A stretch of 64,000 bases of DNA, from assembly GCF_002946835.1 (NCBI RefSeq), contig NZ_CP026652.1, positions 2,294,001-2,358,000 on the forward strand, given 5' to 3'. This DNA is from Streptomyces dengpaensis. GTDB lineage: Bacteria > Actinomycetota > Actinomycetes > Streptomycetales > Streptomycetaceae. Both the position numbers and the translations under genes were made by a program. Positions 43,580 through 51,584 of this stretch are shown one piece after another. Within the stretch, counting starts at the first letter, position 1; each line of letters opens with the position of its first letter. A model generated the notes under the pieces. The model made no database searches and was not told where the DNA came from. It worked only from the letters and a program-made list of their open reading frames with translations.

Positions 43580-43750
43580 GCCCCCTGGCAGATGCCCGCA
43601 CAGGCGCCGCACACGGACACCCGAACGGAGACCCAACGCCGCACACGGCCACCCACGCCGGCACCGCACAGGCGCCCGGCAACCAACCCCCGCATCAGCA
43701 CCCCGGATCATCGCCCCCGGCAAACCCTCGACCCATGCAACCCTGGACCC

Positions 43751-44611
43751 ATGCCCGAAGGAGACACCGTCTGGCAGACCGCGAGGCGCCTGCACATCGC
43801 CCTCGCGGGAAAGGTGCTGACCCGTTCCGACCTACGGGTGCCCAAGTACGCCACCGCCGACCTCACCGGTCGCACCGTGCTGGACGTCACCCCGCGCGGC
43901 AAGCACCTCCTCACCCGGATCGAGGGCGGGCTGACCCTGCACTCGCATCTGCGGATGGACGGTTCGTGGAAGGTGTACGCGAGCGGCCAGCGCTGGAGCG
44001 GCGGTCCCACGCACCAGATCAGGGCCATCCTCGGCACCGCGGACCGCACGGCGGTCGGTTACCGCCTCCCGGTACTCGAGCTGCTGCGCACCACCGACGA
44101 GGACCGCGCGGTCGGCCACCTCGGCCCCGACCTCCTCGGCCCGGACTGGGACCCGGACAAGGCCCTCGAAAACCTCCTGCGCGACTCGGCCCGCCCCCTC
44201 GGCGAAGCCCTGCTCGACCAACGCAATCTCGCCGGCATCGGCAACGTCTACAAGAGCGAACTGTGCTTTCTCCTCGGCGCCACCCCCTGGCTCCCCATCG
44301 GCGACCTGCCCGCCGACCGGGCTGCCCAACTGCCGGCCCTCGCCAAGAAGCTCCTCGAAGCCAACCGAGACCGTCCGGCCCGCAGCACCACGGGCCGCCG
44401 CGACCAGAACCTCTTCGCGTACGGCCGCACACCCCGCCCCTGTCTACGCTGCCGCACCCCGATCCGAGCGGCGGACCAGGGCGACGGTTCGCGCGAGCGC
44501 CCCACTTACTGGTGCCCGACCTGCCAGAAGGGCCCGACGCCGCCGCCGCGCCCCACCCCGCCACCGGGCGCCGTCCGATCCCGTACAAGCCCGCGACGTA
44601 CGACTAATTGA
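43751..44611 (+). CDS. nei: Formamidopyrimidine-DNA glycosylase family, Nei-like endonuclease VIII
   Basis: This base-excision glycosylase/AP lyase removes oxidised bases. It is 286 residues. The start MPEGDTVW is diagnostic of the Nei branch: after Met removal, Pro2 is the catalytic nucleophile and Glu3 the acid. The helix-two-turns-helix follows (GIGNVYKSELCFL), then a zinc finger (CLRCRTPIR and YWCPTCQ). The Pro-rich tail is not conserved. It is about 170 nt after lhr. Confidence 0.92.
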   Translation: MPEGDTVWQTARRLHIALAGKVLTRSDLRVPKYATADLTGRTVLDVTPRGKHLLTRIEGGLTLHSHLRMDGSWKVYASGQRWSGGPTHQIRAILGTADRTAVGYRLPVLELLRTTDEDRAVGHLGPDLLGPDWDPDKALENLLRDSARPLGEALLDQRNLAGIGNVYKSELCFLLGATPWLPIGDLPADRAAQLPALAKKLLEANRDRPARSTTGRRDQNLFAYGRTPRPCLRCRTPIRAADQGDGSRERPTYWCPTCQKGPTPPPRPTPPPGAVRSRTSPRRTTN

Positions 44612-44637
44612 CGACCCGTCAGAATCCCTCGTACCGT
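44608..44637 (+). promoter_or_regulatory. Promoter for a leaderless SDR message
   Basis: TTGACG (44608-44613), an 18-bp spacer and TACCGT (44632-44637) end 6 nt before the ATG at 44644. No ribosome binding site is present. Confidence 0.6.
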
Positions 44638-44643
44638 CCGTTC

Positions 44644-45405
44644 ATGCCCCTCAAGGCGTACGACCTCTCCGGACGCACGGCGTTCGTCACCGGCGCCGCC
44701 AGCGGCATCGGCCGCGCCTCCGCCGTCCTGCTCGCGGAGGCGGGCGCGACCGTCCACTGCGCGGACCGCGACGCGCAGGGCCTGCACGAGACGGCGACCC
44801 TCATCAAGGACCGGGGCGGCACCGCGCACACCCACCCGCTCGACGTCACCGACCGCACCCAGCTCCAGCAGGCGGTGGCATCCTGCGAACGCCTCGACGT
44901 CATGGCGGCGGTCGCCGGGATCATGCACAGCAGCCCCGTCCTGGAGACCCGTGACGAGGACCTCGACCGAGTACTGAGCGTCAACTTCAAGGGAGTTCTG
45001 TACGCCTGCCAGGAGGCCGCCCGTCGCATGATCGCGCAGAGCATCCGAGGCAGCGTCATCACGATGGCGTCGGGCGCCATAGACACCGGCGGTCCGGGCC
45101 TGTTCTGCTACGGAGCGGCCAAGGCGGCCGTCGTACAGCTGACGAAGACCTTGGCAGCCGAGGTCGGCCAGTACGGCATCCGCGTCAACGCGGTCGCGCC
45201 CGGCTGGACCCGGACGCCGATGACCGACCGTCAAGGGGAGGCGCAGGCGCACACGGAGGCGTTCATGGCCCGGCTGTCACCGCTGGGCCGGGTCGGCGAA
45301 CCGGAGGACATCGCCCACGCCGTGCTGCATCTGGCCTCCGACGCCTCGACGTTCACCACGGGCCAGATCCTCCGCCCCAACGGCGGCGTCGCGATGCCCT
45401 GGTAG
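44644..45405 (+). CDS. Short-chain dehydrogenase/reductase
   Basis: This intact classical SDR has 253 residues. It has the cofactor motif TGAASGIGRA, the strand VAGIMHSS (NxAG variant), catalytic Ser in SVITMASGAID, and YGAAKAAVVQLTKTL (Tyr-x3-Lys). The end is TGQILRPNGGVAMPW. A Rossmann Asp (CADRDAQG) suggests NAD rather than NADP. The substrate is unknown. Expression is by a leaderless-type promoter. The repetitive gap follows its stop. Confidence 0.9.
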   Translation: MPLKAYDLSGRTAFVTGAASGIGRASAVLLAEAGATVHCADRDAQGLHETATLIKDRGGTAHTHPLDVTDRTQLQQAVASCERLDVMAAVAGIMHSSPVLETRDEDLDRVLSVNFKGVLYACQEAARRMIAQSIRGSVITMASGAIDTGGPGLFCYGAAKAAVVQLTKTLAAEVGQYGIRVNAVAPGWTRTPMTDRQGEAQAHTEAFMARLSPLGRVGEPEDIAHAVLHLASDASTFTTGQILRPNGGVAMPW

Positions 45406-45938
45406 CCCCGCACCGCAGCGCACGCCCCATTCACGCCATCCACCCCCGAGCACGACGCGCACGCCCGTCACCCGTACGCCCGCGCAGGACACACACGCCC
45501 CACCGACCCGACCGGCAGGCACCACATAACATGCACGCCCCTCACCGCCAGGCCCACGCACGACGGGCACGCCCCTCACCCGCCCGCCAGCGCACAACAC
45601 GCACACCCCTCACCCGCACACCCCTCACCCGCACGCCCGCGCAGGACACACACGCCCCACCGACCGCCAGCCACCACTCAACACGCACGCCCCTCACCGC
45701 CACGCCCACACCCGCCCAACGGCGCACGCTCCCCATCCGCACGCCCACCCACAACACGCACGCTCCCGCACCACGCACACATCCCCACACTCCCCGGCCC
45801 CGCCACCCGCCAGATCCCGCCCCAAGCGCCCCGCAACACGCCCCAGCCCCTTCCGCCTGCGCCGCTCCCCGGCACCCCACCCTCTACCGCACACCCCTAC
45901 ACGGCCCGACGATCCCCCCACCGCCGCCACGCCTTCCC
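45406..45938. repeat. C-rich repetitive intergenic region
   Basis: This 533-nt gap has no supported gene. The plus strand is poor in G and T and made of CACGCCCCTCACCCGC-type repeats. A 33-bp block (ACGCCCGCGCAGGACACACA onwards) occurs exactly at 45476-45508 and 45633-45665. Its downstream flank is also duplicated (GCACGCCCCTCACCGCCA near 45533 and 45683), so a ~157-bp unit has been doubled and has drifted. Confidence 0.75.
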
Positions 45939-46151
45939 TCACACCCCCCGCCAGCGATCCGCCCCCGCACCCTCCGCCACACGAGCCCTCGGCACGCAGT
46001 GCACCGGCAGCAGGCTCAACCCCCACCCCCCGGCCGCGACCGCACCCTCGAGCACCCCGGCGTCGGGCACGAGCGCGAGCCGGAGCACACTCCACCACCA
46101 CAGCGCACCCAACCCCAGTGCAGCCCCCCAGCGCACTATCCGCCGCGCCAT
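45939..46151 (-). CDS. Small membrane protein, unknown function
   Basis: This 70-residue protein starts MARRIVRWGAALGLGALWWWS, one TM segment, and continues VLRLALVPDAGVLEGAVAAGGWGLSLLPVHCV. ATG 46151 has GGGAGGTGG upstream. The patterned sequence and good start suggest a real gene, probably conserved in Streptomyces. No function is known. It lies 110 nt downstream of dps on the same strand. Confidence 0.6.
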   Translation of the reverse strand: MARRIVRWGAALGLGALWWWSVLRLALVPDAGVLEGAVAAGGWGLSLLPVHCVPRARVAEGAGADRWRGV

Positions 46152-46261
46152 GGCGCCCACCTCCCGCCCGACGCTAGACCGCGGTCCGCACGCGCCGGCA
46201 GGGCGCACCTACGGCACACAGGCACGCCCCGGGCGGGCGCCGAGGACGAGGCCGAGGACAG

Positions 46262-46732
46262 TCACCCGTTCTCCGCCTGGAACATCCAGTGATGCTTCTC
46301 GAGGTCGGCCGTGACCCCGATGAAGACGTCCTGGCTCACCGGATCCGCCTCCCCGGTCGCCTCCAGCCGCTCACGCATCCGCGTGATCACCACGCCCAAC
46401 GCGTCCACGAGCGTCTTCACGGCGGCCGTGTCCTTGACCCAGCCCTCGGGCGTAGCCCCGATGCCGCTGCTGGCGGCCACCGTCCCGGCCCGCCCGTCCG
46501 GCGGCACACCCAGCGTCGAGAGGCGCTCCGCCACGATGTCGGAGTACCGACGCGCGGAGTCCACGACCTCGTCGAGCTGCAGATGGATGGAGCGGAAGCG
46601 CGGGCCCACCACGTTCCAGTGGACCTGCTTCGCCACAAGGGCGAGGTCCACCAGGTCGACCAGCGCGCCCTGCAGCGCCACGGACACGGTCTTGAGGTCC
46701 GCGTCGGACAACGGACTCTTCACGACATACAT
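46262..46732 (-). CDS. Dps-family DNA-protecting ferritin
   Basis: This 156-residue Dps forms a dodecamer that stores iron and protects DNA. The ferroxidase site is split across subunits: AKQVHWNVVGPRFRSIHLQLDEVVD gives the His, Asp and Glu ligands. The C-terminus is short with no Lys-rich tail, so DNA binding by the tail is unlikely. By position next to clgR/cinA it corresponds to one of the three S. coelicolor Dps proteins (DpsB, from memory). GGAGG lies 6 nt before the ATG. Confidence 0.92.
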   Translation of the reverse strand: MYVVKSPLSDADLKTVSVALQGALVDLVDLALVAKQVHWNVVGPRFRSIHLQLDEVVDSARRYSDIVAERLSTLGVPPDGRAGTVAASSGIGATPEGWVKDTAAVKTLVDALGVVITRMRERLEATGEADPVSQDVFIGVTADLEKHHWMFQAENG

Positions 46733-47023
46733 CCATATCCTCCGATGACGACGACCAAGATGATCAGGATCATGACGACCAGAACAACCAGAGCGACCGA
46801 ACGACCGGACGACCCGGCAATCGGACTACCGGACTACCGGACGACGGGATCAACCGGACCAAGACGACCGCGCAACCGGAACGACTAGACCGACGAGGGA
46901 CGAGGACACTCCCAACGTCCAACCCGCAACCGCCGGCTGGACCCTGTCCCACCCCGCCCTTCCACCATCGCCGCCCCACCGCATACCGGCAAATGGACGC
47001 ATACAGAACACCCGTACAACGCG
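46733..47023. repeat. Repetitive gap upstream of dps
   Basis: 46740-46895 is a degenerate array of GACGACC/GACTACCGG/AACCGGA units. It includes a direct CGGACTACCGGACTACCGGA. This is the dps upstream region, and I see no clear -10/-35. No gene is supported. Confidence 0.55.
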
Positions 47024-47080
47024 AAAAAACCCCGGCCGTACTCCTCCGGGTCTCCCCGGAGAAGCCCCGGCCGGGGCTTC
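47024..47080 (-). terminator. Intrinsic terminator of clgR
   Basis: On the minus strand CCCCGGCC and GGCCGGGG can pair across the interval, with an inner CTCCGGG/CCCGGAG hairpin. The stem is followed by TTTTTT (47029-47024). The perfect palindrome GAAGCCCCGGCCGGGGCTTC at 47061-47080 is part of it. A T-run is unusual in this window. Confidence 0.75.
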
Positions 47081-47120
47081 ACACACACATCCTCAGCTCA
47101 TGAGCACGAGCTCGTGAGCG

Positions 47121-47498
47121 TCAGGCAGCGACGACGTCGACCGCCTCGGTAGGCGCCTTGATCGTGACCCGTTCCGGTGGCACACCGGTCACCGATACGG
47201 AATTGAGCATCGGGCGACGCACCGGTGCGGGCACCGGCTCGGTGGCCGCAGCCGACTGTGCCAGCTCCGCGAGGGCGAGCTCGTCGCTCACTTCCCGCAT
47301 GAGCTCGGACATCCGTACGTCCAGCGCGTCGCAGATCGCGGAGAGCAGCTCGGAGGACGCCTCCTTCTGCCCCCGCTCCACCTCGGAAAGATAGCCGAGT
47401 GAAACTCGGGCGGACGAGGAGACTTCGCGCAGAGTACGGCCCTGGCGCTGGCGCTGCCGACGCAGCACGTCACCCAGCAGGCGACGGAGCAGAATCAT
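47121..47498 (-). CDS. clgR: Clp protease regulator ClgR
   Basis: This 125-residue XRE-type activator has the helix-turn-helix near residues 12-65 ([20 protein letters not shown], then [13 protein letters not shown]). In Streptomyces it activates clpP1P2 and lon. The C-terminus ends in VVAA, and ClgR is known to be degraded by ClpP through its last two alanines. ATG 47498 has GGGAG 8 nt upstream. It is the last gene of the ftsK-to-clgR block and ends in an intrinsic terminator. Confidence 0.9.
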   Translation of the reverse strand: MILLRRLLGDVLRRQRQRQGRTLREVSSSARVSLGYLSEVERGQKEASSELLSAICDALDVRMSELMREVSDELALAELAQSAAATEPVPAPVRRPMLNSVSVTGVPPERVTIKAPTEAVDVVAA

Positions 47499-47607
47499 CG
47501 GTGGCTCCCTCCTCGGACCGCGTAGCCGCATCCTTCACGCCCCACCGTACCGCCTTGCGCTGCGGCCGTGCGGGGAGCGATGTCGTGTTCACTCAGGGCT
47601 GCAAACA

Positions 47608-48153
47608 TCAAAACCCCCCGTTCTGTTCCGTATCCTGTGCCCGCTCATTCCCAGTCTGTTCGCCCGCAAGCTCCTTCAGGAGCAGTGCGAGTACGCTCCG
47701 TACACTCTCCATACGGATTTCCGCCCGGTCGCCGTTCAACCGCAGCGGTATCACTTTCCCGCCACCAGCGGCATCAAATGACGACGATGACGGCCCGTCG
47801 ACGGCCACGAAGACGGTGCCGACCGGGTGTCCGTCCTGGGGCTCGGGACCGGCGACGCCCGTGGTCGCGATCCCCCAGTCCGCACCGAGCGCCTTGCGCA
47901 CGCCGACTGCCATCTGGGCCGCGACCTGCGGATCCACCGCACCGCGCTGGGCCAGCAGAGTGGCGTCGACGCCCAGCAGCTCATGCTTGAGCTCGGTGGC
48001 GTACGCGGTCACGGAGCCCCGGAAGGCCTTGGACGCGCCCGGCGTCGCGGTGATCTCCGCCGCCACCAGACCACCGGTGAGCGACTCGGCGACGGCGAGC
48101 GTCTCGCCCCTCACCGTGAGTAGTCGCAGCACTTCAGTGGCCACGGAATTCAC
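47608..48153 (-). CDS. cinA: CinA family protein (C-terminal amidohydrolase domain)
   Basis: This 181-residue stand-alone CinA C-domain resembles PncC, which deamidates nicotinamide mononucleotide. Motifs are AVAESLTGGLVAAEIT, the YATELKHELLGV strand-turn, and GIATTGVAGPEPQDGHPVG. The N-terminal COG1058 domain of full-length CinA is absent. The GTG start overlaps the pgsA stop (GTGA). This cinA-clgR linkage is typical of actinobacteria. Confidence 0.9.
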   Translation of the reverse strand: MNSVATEVLRLLTVRGETLAVAESLTGGLVAAEITATPGASKAFRGSVTAYATELKHELLGVDATLLAQRGAVDPQVAAQMAVGVRKALGADWGIATTGVAGPEPQDGHPVGTVFVAVDGPSSSSFDAAGGGKVIPLRLNGDRAEIRMESVRSVLALLLKELAGEQTGNERAQDTEQNGGF

Positions 48154-48863
48154 CGCTCCGCCTCCTCGGCCGCCGCCTGCCGCTCAGCGATTCCGCGCTT
48201 GCGCAGCACAATGGCCTGTCTCACGTAGTCGAGCCCGGTGACCACGGTCAGGACGACCGCCACGGCCATCACCCAGAACCTCAGGGTGGCCAGCGGCCCC
48301 GTCAGCGCCAGGATGTACATCCCGACCGCCGTGCCCTGGGCCAGCGTCTTCATCTTGCCGCCGCGGCTCGCGGGGATGACCCCGTAACGGATCACCACGA
48401 AGCGCAGCAGGGTGATGCCGAGCTCCCGCCCGAGGATCACTCCCGTCACCCACCACGGCAGATCGCCGAGCGAGGACAGGCAGATCAGCGCCGCCCCCAT
48501 GATCGCCTTGTCCGCTATGGGGTCGGCGATCTTGCCGAAGTCGGTGACGAGGTTGTAGCTGCGGGCCAGATGACCGTCGAAGATGTCGGTGATCATGGCG
48601 ACGGCGAAGGCCGCCCAGGCCCAGGCGCGCCAGGCGGGGTCGTACCCGCCGTCGGCCAGCATCAGCACCACGAAGCCCGGCACCAGGACGAGCCGGATCA
48701 TGGTCAGGATGTTCGCGATGTTCCAGAGGCTGGCCTGGTTGACGGCCGCAGCGCCCAGCTTCCCGCCTCGCACCGGCTTCGCGCCACCCGGAGCACCAGA
48801 TGCGCCGGCCGCACCTTTGGCGCTGGGAGAGCCGCCCGCCGCGGATGCCGGGACTCCGGTCAT
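48150..48863 (-). CDS. pgsA: CDP-diacylglycerol-glycerol-3-phosphate 3-phosphatidyltransferase
   Basis: PgsA makes phosphatidylglycerol phosphate, the first committed step to phosphatidylglycerol and cardiolipin. The 237-residue membrane enzyme has the CDP-alcohol phosphotransferase signature in [20 protein letters not shown] followed by IADK (DGxxAR-x8-GxxxDxxxD). The N-terminal ~50 residues are an Ala/Gly/Pro-rich extension. Its ATG overlaps the rimO stop (ATGA) and its stop overlaps the cinA start. Confidence 0.93.
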   Translation of the reverse strand: MTGVPASAAGGSPSAKGAAGASGAPGGAKPVRGGKLGAAAVNQASLWNIANILTMIRLVLVPGFVVLMLADGGYDPAWRAWAWAAFAVAMITDIFDGHLARSYNLVTDFGKIADPIADKAIMGAALICLSSLGDLPWWVTGVILGRELGITLLRFVVIRYGVIPASRGGKMKTLAQGTAVGMYILALTGPLATLRFWVMAVAVVLTVVTGLDYVRQAIVLRKRGIAERQAAAEEAER

Positions 48864-50335
48864 CTGCCCGCCTCCTCAGTACACGGGAGTGAGCCCAGGA
48901 GAGGCTCGGCCACCAGGTCTACACCTTCCGTACCGACCACCTTGGCCTCGACGATACGGCCGACGGTCAGACCTTCGCCGCTCGTGAACAGCACCTGGCC
49001 GTCCGTCTCGGGCGCCTGGTGCGCGGCACGGCCATACGCGCCCTCGTCGCCGTCGAGGGACTCCACGAGCACGTAGACGGTCTCGCCGACGCGCTCCTCG
49101 GCGCGCTGCGCGACCAGTTCCTCGGCGAGCCGGGACACGCGCGCGAGGCGCTCGGCGACGACGTCCTCGTGCAGCTTGTTCTCGTACGTCGCCGCCTCGG
49201 TGCCCTCCTCGTCGGAATACCCGAAGACACCGATCGCGTCGAGGCGGGCGCCCGTGAGGAACCGCTCCAGCTCCGCGAGGTCGGCCTCGGTCTCGCCGGG
49301 GAAGCCCACGATGAAGTTGGACCGCACACCGGCCTGCGGGGCCTTGGCGCGGATGGTGTCGAGCAGTTCCAGGAAGCGGTCGGTGTCGCCGAAGCGCCGC
49401 ATCGCGCGCAGCACGTCGGGCGCGGAGTGCTGGAAGGACAGGTCGAAGTAGGACGCGATGTTCGGCGTCGAGGTCAGGACGTCGATGAGTCCAGGACGCA
49501 TCTCGGCGGGCTGCAGGTAGCTGACCCGCACACGCTCCAGGCCCTCGATCTCGGCGAGCTCGGGCAGCAGGGTCTCCAGGAGGCGGATGTCGCCCAGGTC
49601 CTTGCCGTACGAGGTGTTGTTCTCGGAGACCAGCATGATCTCCTTGACGCCTTGATCGGCCAGCCAGCGCGCCTCGTTCACTACGTCGCTGGGGCGGCGC
49701 GAGATGAACGAACCCCGGAAAGACGGGATGGCGCAGAAGGAGCAGCGCCGGTCGCAGCCGGAGGCGAGCTTCACCGAGGCGACGGGCGCGCCGTCGAGGC
49801 GGCGGCGCAGGGGCGCGCGGGGCCCCGACACCGGGGCCACGCCCTGGGGGAGGTCCGAGGGGGCGCCATGGCCGGGAAGGGCCACTTCCTCACCGGCGCT
49901 CTGCCGCTCGGCCGGGCTGATCGGCAGCAGCTTGCGCCGGTCGCGCGGGGTGTGGGAGGCGTGGATGCCGCCGTTCAGGATGGTCTGGAGGCGGTCGGAG
50001 ATGTCGGCGTAGTCGTCGAAGCCGAGTACGCCGTCGGCCTCGGGCAGCGCCTCGGCGAGCTCCTTGCCGTACCGCTCGGCCATGCAGCCCACCGCCACGA
50101 CGGCCTGGGTTCTGCCACGTCCCTTGAGATCATTGGCTTCTAGGAGGGCGTCGACGGAGTCCTTCTTGGCGGCCTCGACGAAGCCACAGGTGTTGACGAC
50201 GGCGACGTCCGCTTCCTCGGCGTCCTCCACGAGTTGCCAGCCGTCCGCCTCCAAGCGGCCTGCGAGCTCCTCCGAGTCCACCTCGTTACGGGCGCAGCCA
50301 AGGGTGACGAGTGCGACGGTACGGCGTTCAGGCAT
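48860..50335 (-). CDS. rimO: Ribosomal protein S12 methylthiotransferase RimO
   Basis: This radical-SAM methylthiotransferase modifies Asp88 of ribosomal protein S12. The 491-residue protein has N-terminal cluster cysteines in [23 protein letters not shown] and VGCMAERYG. The radical-SAM CxxxCxxC is [19 protein letters not shown]. The TRAM domain is C-terminal. It is a paralogue of miaB in this window. [11 protein letters not shown] and the long insert before the radical-SAM motif mark it as RimO. ATG 50335 matches [14 protein letters not shown]. Confidence 0.94.
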   Translation of the reverse strand: MPERRTVALVTLGCARNEVDSEELAGRLEADGWQLVEDAEEADVAVVNTCGFVEAAKKDSVDALLEANDLKGRGRTQAVVAVGCMAERYGKELAEALPEADGVLGFDDYADISDRLQTILNGGIHASHTPRDRRKLLPISPAERQSAGEEVALPGHGAPSDLPQGVAPVSGPRAPLRRRLDGAPVASVKLASGCDRRCSFCAIPSFRGSFISRRPSDVVNEARWLADQGVKEIMLVSENNTSYGKDLGDIRLLETLLPELAEIEGLERVRVSYLQPAEMRPGLIDVLTSTPNIASYFDLSFQHSAPDVLRAMRRFGDTDRFLELLDTIRAKAPQAGVRSNFIVGFPGETEADLAELERFLTGARLDAIGVFGYSDEEGTEAATYENKLHEDVVAERLARVSRLAEELVAQRAEERVGETVYVLVESLDGDEGAYGRAAHQAPETDGQVLFTSGEGLTVGRIVEAKVVGTEGVDLVAEPLLGSLPCTEEAGR

Positions 50336-50374
50336 GGGCTCAAGACTACTTCGTCCCGCTGACAGCCCACGTCG

Positions 50375-50404
50375 ACGGGGTTGGCCGATCTTGGCCAACC
50401 CCGT
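50375..50404. terminator. Hairpin between the RodZ-like gene and rimO
   Basis: ACGGGGTTGGCC and its exact complement form a 12-bp stem around a 6-nt loop in the 92-nt gap. It may terminate transcription from the RodZ-like gene, so rimO-pgsA-cinA may start its own unit. Confidence 0.65.
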
Positions 50405-50427
50405 ACCCGCTCACCCCATGCGGTCGT

Positions 50428-51282
50428 TTATCCGACCTCGGGGTCGCCCTTCGTGTACGTGAGGCGCTCGACCGCGCCGGGCTGGAAGTCGTTCTCGATC
50501 TTCTTGCCGTTCACGTACAGCTGGATCGCTCCGGCGTCACCGAGGATGAGGTTGATCTTCGAGCTGTCCTGGAAGGTCTTGGAGTCGCCCTGCTTGAGCA
50601 GCCCGTCGAAGAGCATCCGGCCGTTGTGGTCCTTGGCCGAGATCCAGCTGCGCCCGTCCACGGCGCTGACCTGCACGGTCACCTTGTCCTGCGGGGCGGC
50701 CGCGATGGCGCTGTCGGACGGGTCCGGCTTCGGGTCGGTGGGCTTGGTCCCGGTCGGCTTGGCCGCGGGCTTGCTGGTGGTCGGCGTTGCCCCTTCGGCG
50801 ACCTGGTTCTTGGTGTCGTCCCCGCTGTCGCTGCCCTGAGCCACGGTGAACCCGACGAAGCCGATCACCGCGACGATCGCGGCGACCATGGCGGCCGTCC
50901 AGTTCGGCCCGCGCCGCTCGGGGCGGATACGTTCCGCCTCGAAGAGCGGGGCCGCCGGCGTCGGTGTGGGGCGGCCACCGCGCTCGGCGTCGTACCGGGC
51001 GAGCAGCGGGGCGGGATCGAGGTCCACGGCGCGTGCCAGGGTCCGGATGTGCCCGCGCGCGTAGACGTCGCCGCCACAAGGGGCGAAGTCGTCCTGCTCG
51101 ATGGCGTGGACGATGGCGACGCGGACCCGGGTGGCGTTGCTGATGTCGTCGACCGTCAGCCCGGCGTCGATGCGTGCCTGCCGCAAGGCATGGCCGATCG
51201 AGAGCTGCTCGGGCTCGTGGTCGTCTTCGAACGGACGCTCGTCTTCTGGGGAGTTGCCGTCAGGGGAGTTGCCGATGGACAC
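50428..51282 (-). CDS. RodZ-like helix-turn-helix membrane protein
   Basis: This 284-residue protein has the RodZ layout. A cytoplasmic HTH (SIGHALRQARIDAGLTVDDI, then VRVAIVHAIEQDDF) is followed by one TM (AAMVAAIVAVIGFVGFTVA), a Pro/Thr/Lys-rich linker, and a DUF4115-like domain (VTVQVSAVDGRSWISAKDHN). RodZ links MreB to the membrane in other bacteria. In Streptomyces the role may be in sporulation-related morphogenesis. GTG 51282 is chosen over GTG 51309 because AAAGG lies 8 nt before it. Confidence 0.88.
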   Translation of the reverse strand: MSIGNSPDGNSPEDERPFEDDHEPEQLSIGHALRQARIDAGLTVDDISNATRVRVAIVHAIEQDDFAPCGGDVYARGHIRTLARAVDLDPAPLLARYDAERGGRPTPTPAAPLFEAERIRPERRGPNWTAAMVAAIVAVIGFVGFTVAQGSDSGDDTKNQVAEGATPTTSKPAAKPTGTKPTDPKPDPSDSAIAAAPQDKVTVQVSAVDGRSWISAKDHNGRMLFDGLLKQGDSKTFQDSSKINLILGDAGAIQLYVNGKKIENDFQPGAVERLTYTKGDPEVG

Positions 51283-51324
51283 GGGGGCGCCTTTCGAGCG
51301 TGTAGCCACCTGTGCTGGAGGTTC

Positions 51325-51355
51325 AGTCTAGGGGGGGTACGAAAGGGTGGGGCAA
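51325..51355 (-). promoter_or_regulatory. Candidate promoter of the RodZ-like gene
   Basis: On the minus strand TTGCCC (51355-51350), a 19-bp spacer and TAGACT (51330-51325) precede the gene. TAGACT is a strong Streptomyces -10; the -35 is weaker and the spacer long. Confidence 0.45.
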
Positions 51356-51499
51356 CCGGGCGGTAGGACTTTGTACGCCATCAGAATGGCCGGTCATCCT
51401 GATGCTGGGACATGAACGTGTCCCCTCGCTCAACTTGACGTTCGCCGAAGGGAAACGGTTGCTCGCCGCTCGCTTACGGGTGAGTCACGTTCGAATATC

Positions 51500-51529
51500 C
51501 ACGTACCGCGAAACGTATCGCGGTACGTG
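51500..51529. promoter_or_regulatory. Perfect inverted repeat between ftsK and the RodZ-like gene
   Basis: CACGTACCGCGA and TCGCGGTACGTG form 12-bp arms around a 6-nt centre. No T-run follows. It could be the ftsK terminator (56 nt after its stop) or a regulator site for the RodZ-like promoter. The rest of the 302-nt gap shows no gene. Confidence 0.55.
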
Positions 51530-51584
51530 CCGTGAACCCGTCCGCACGGCGACCGGCCTGGCCCGTTTTCCTCCATCAGAGGCC

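Noticed and set aside
45531..46292. A 253-codon plus-strand frame in the C-rich repeat region
   Set aside because: The translation is a Pro/Arg/Thr/His low-complexity string from DNA repeats, without a ribosome binding site, and it overlaps the end of dps.
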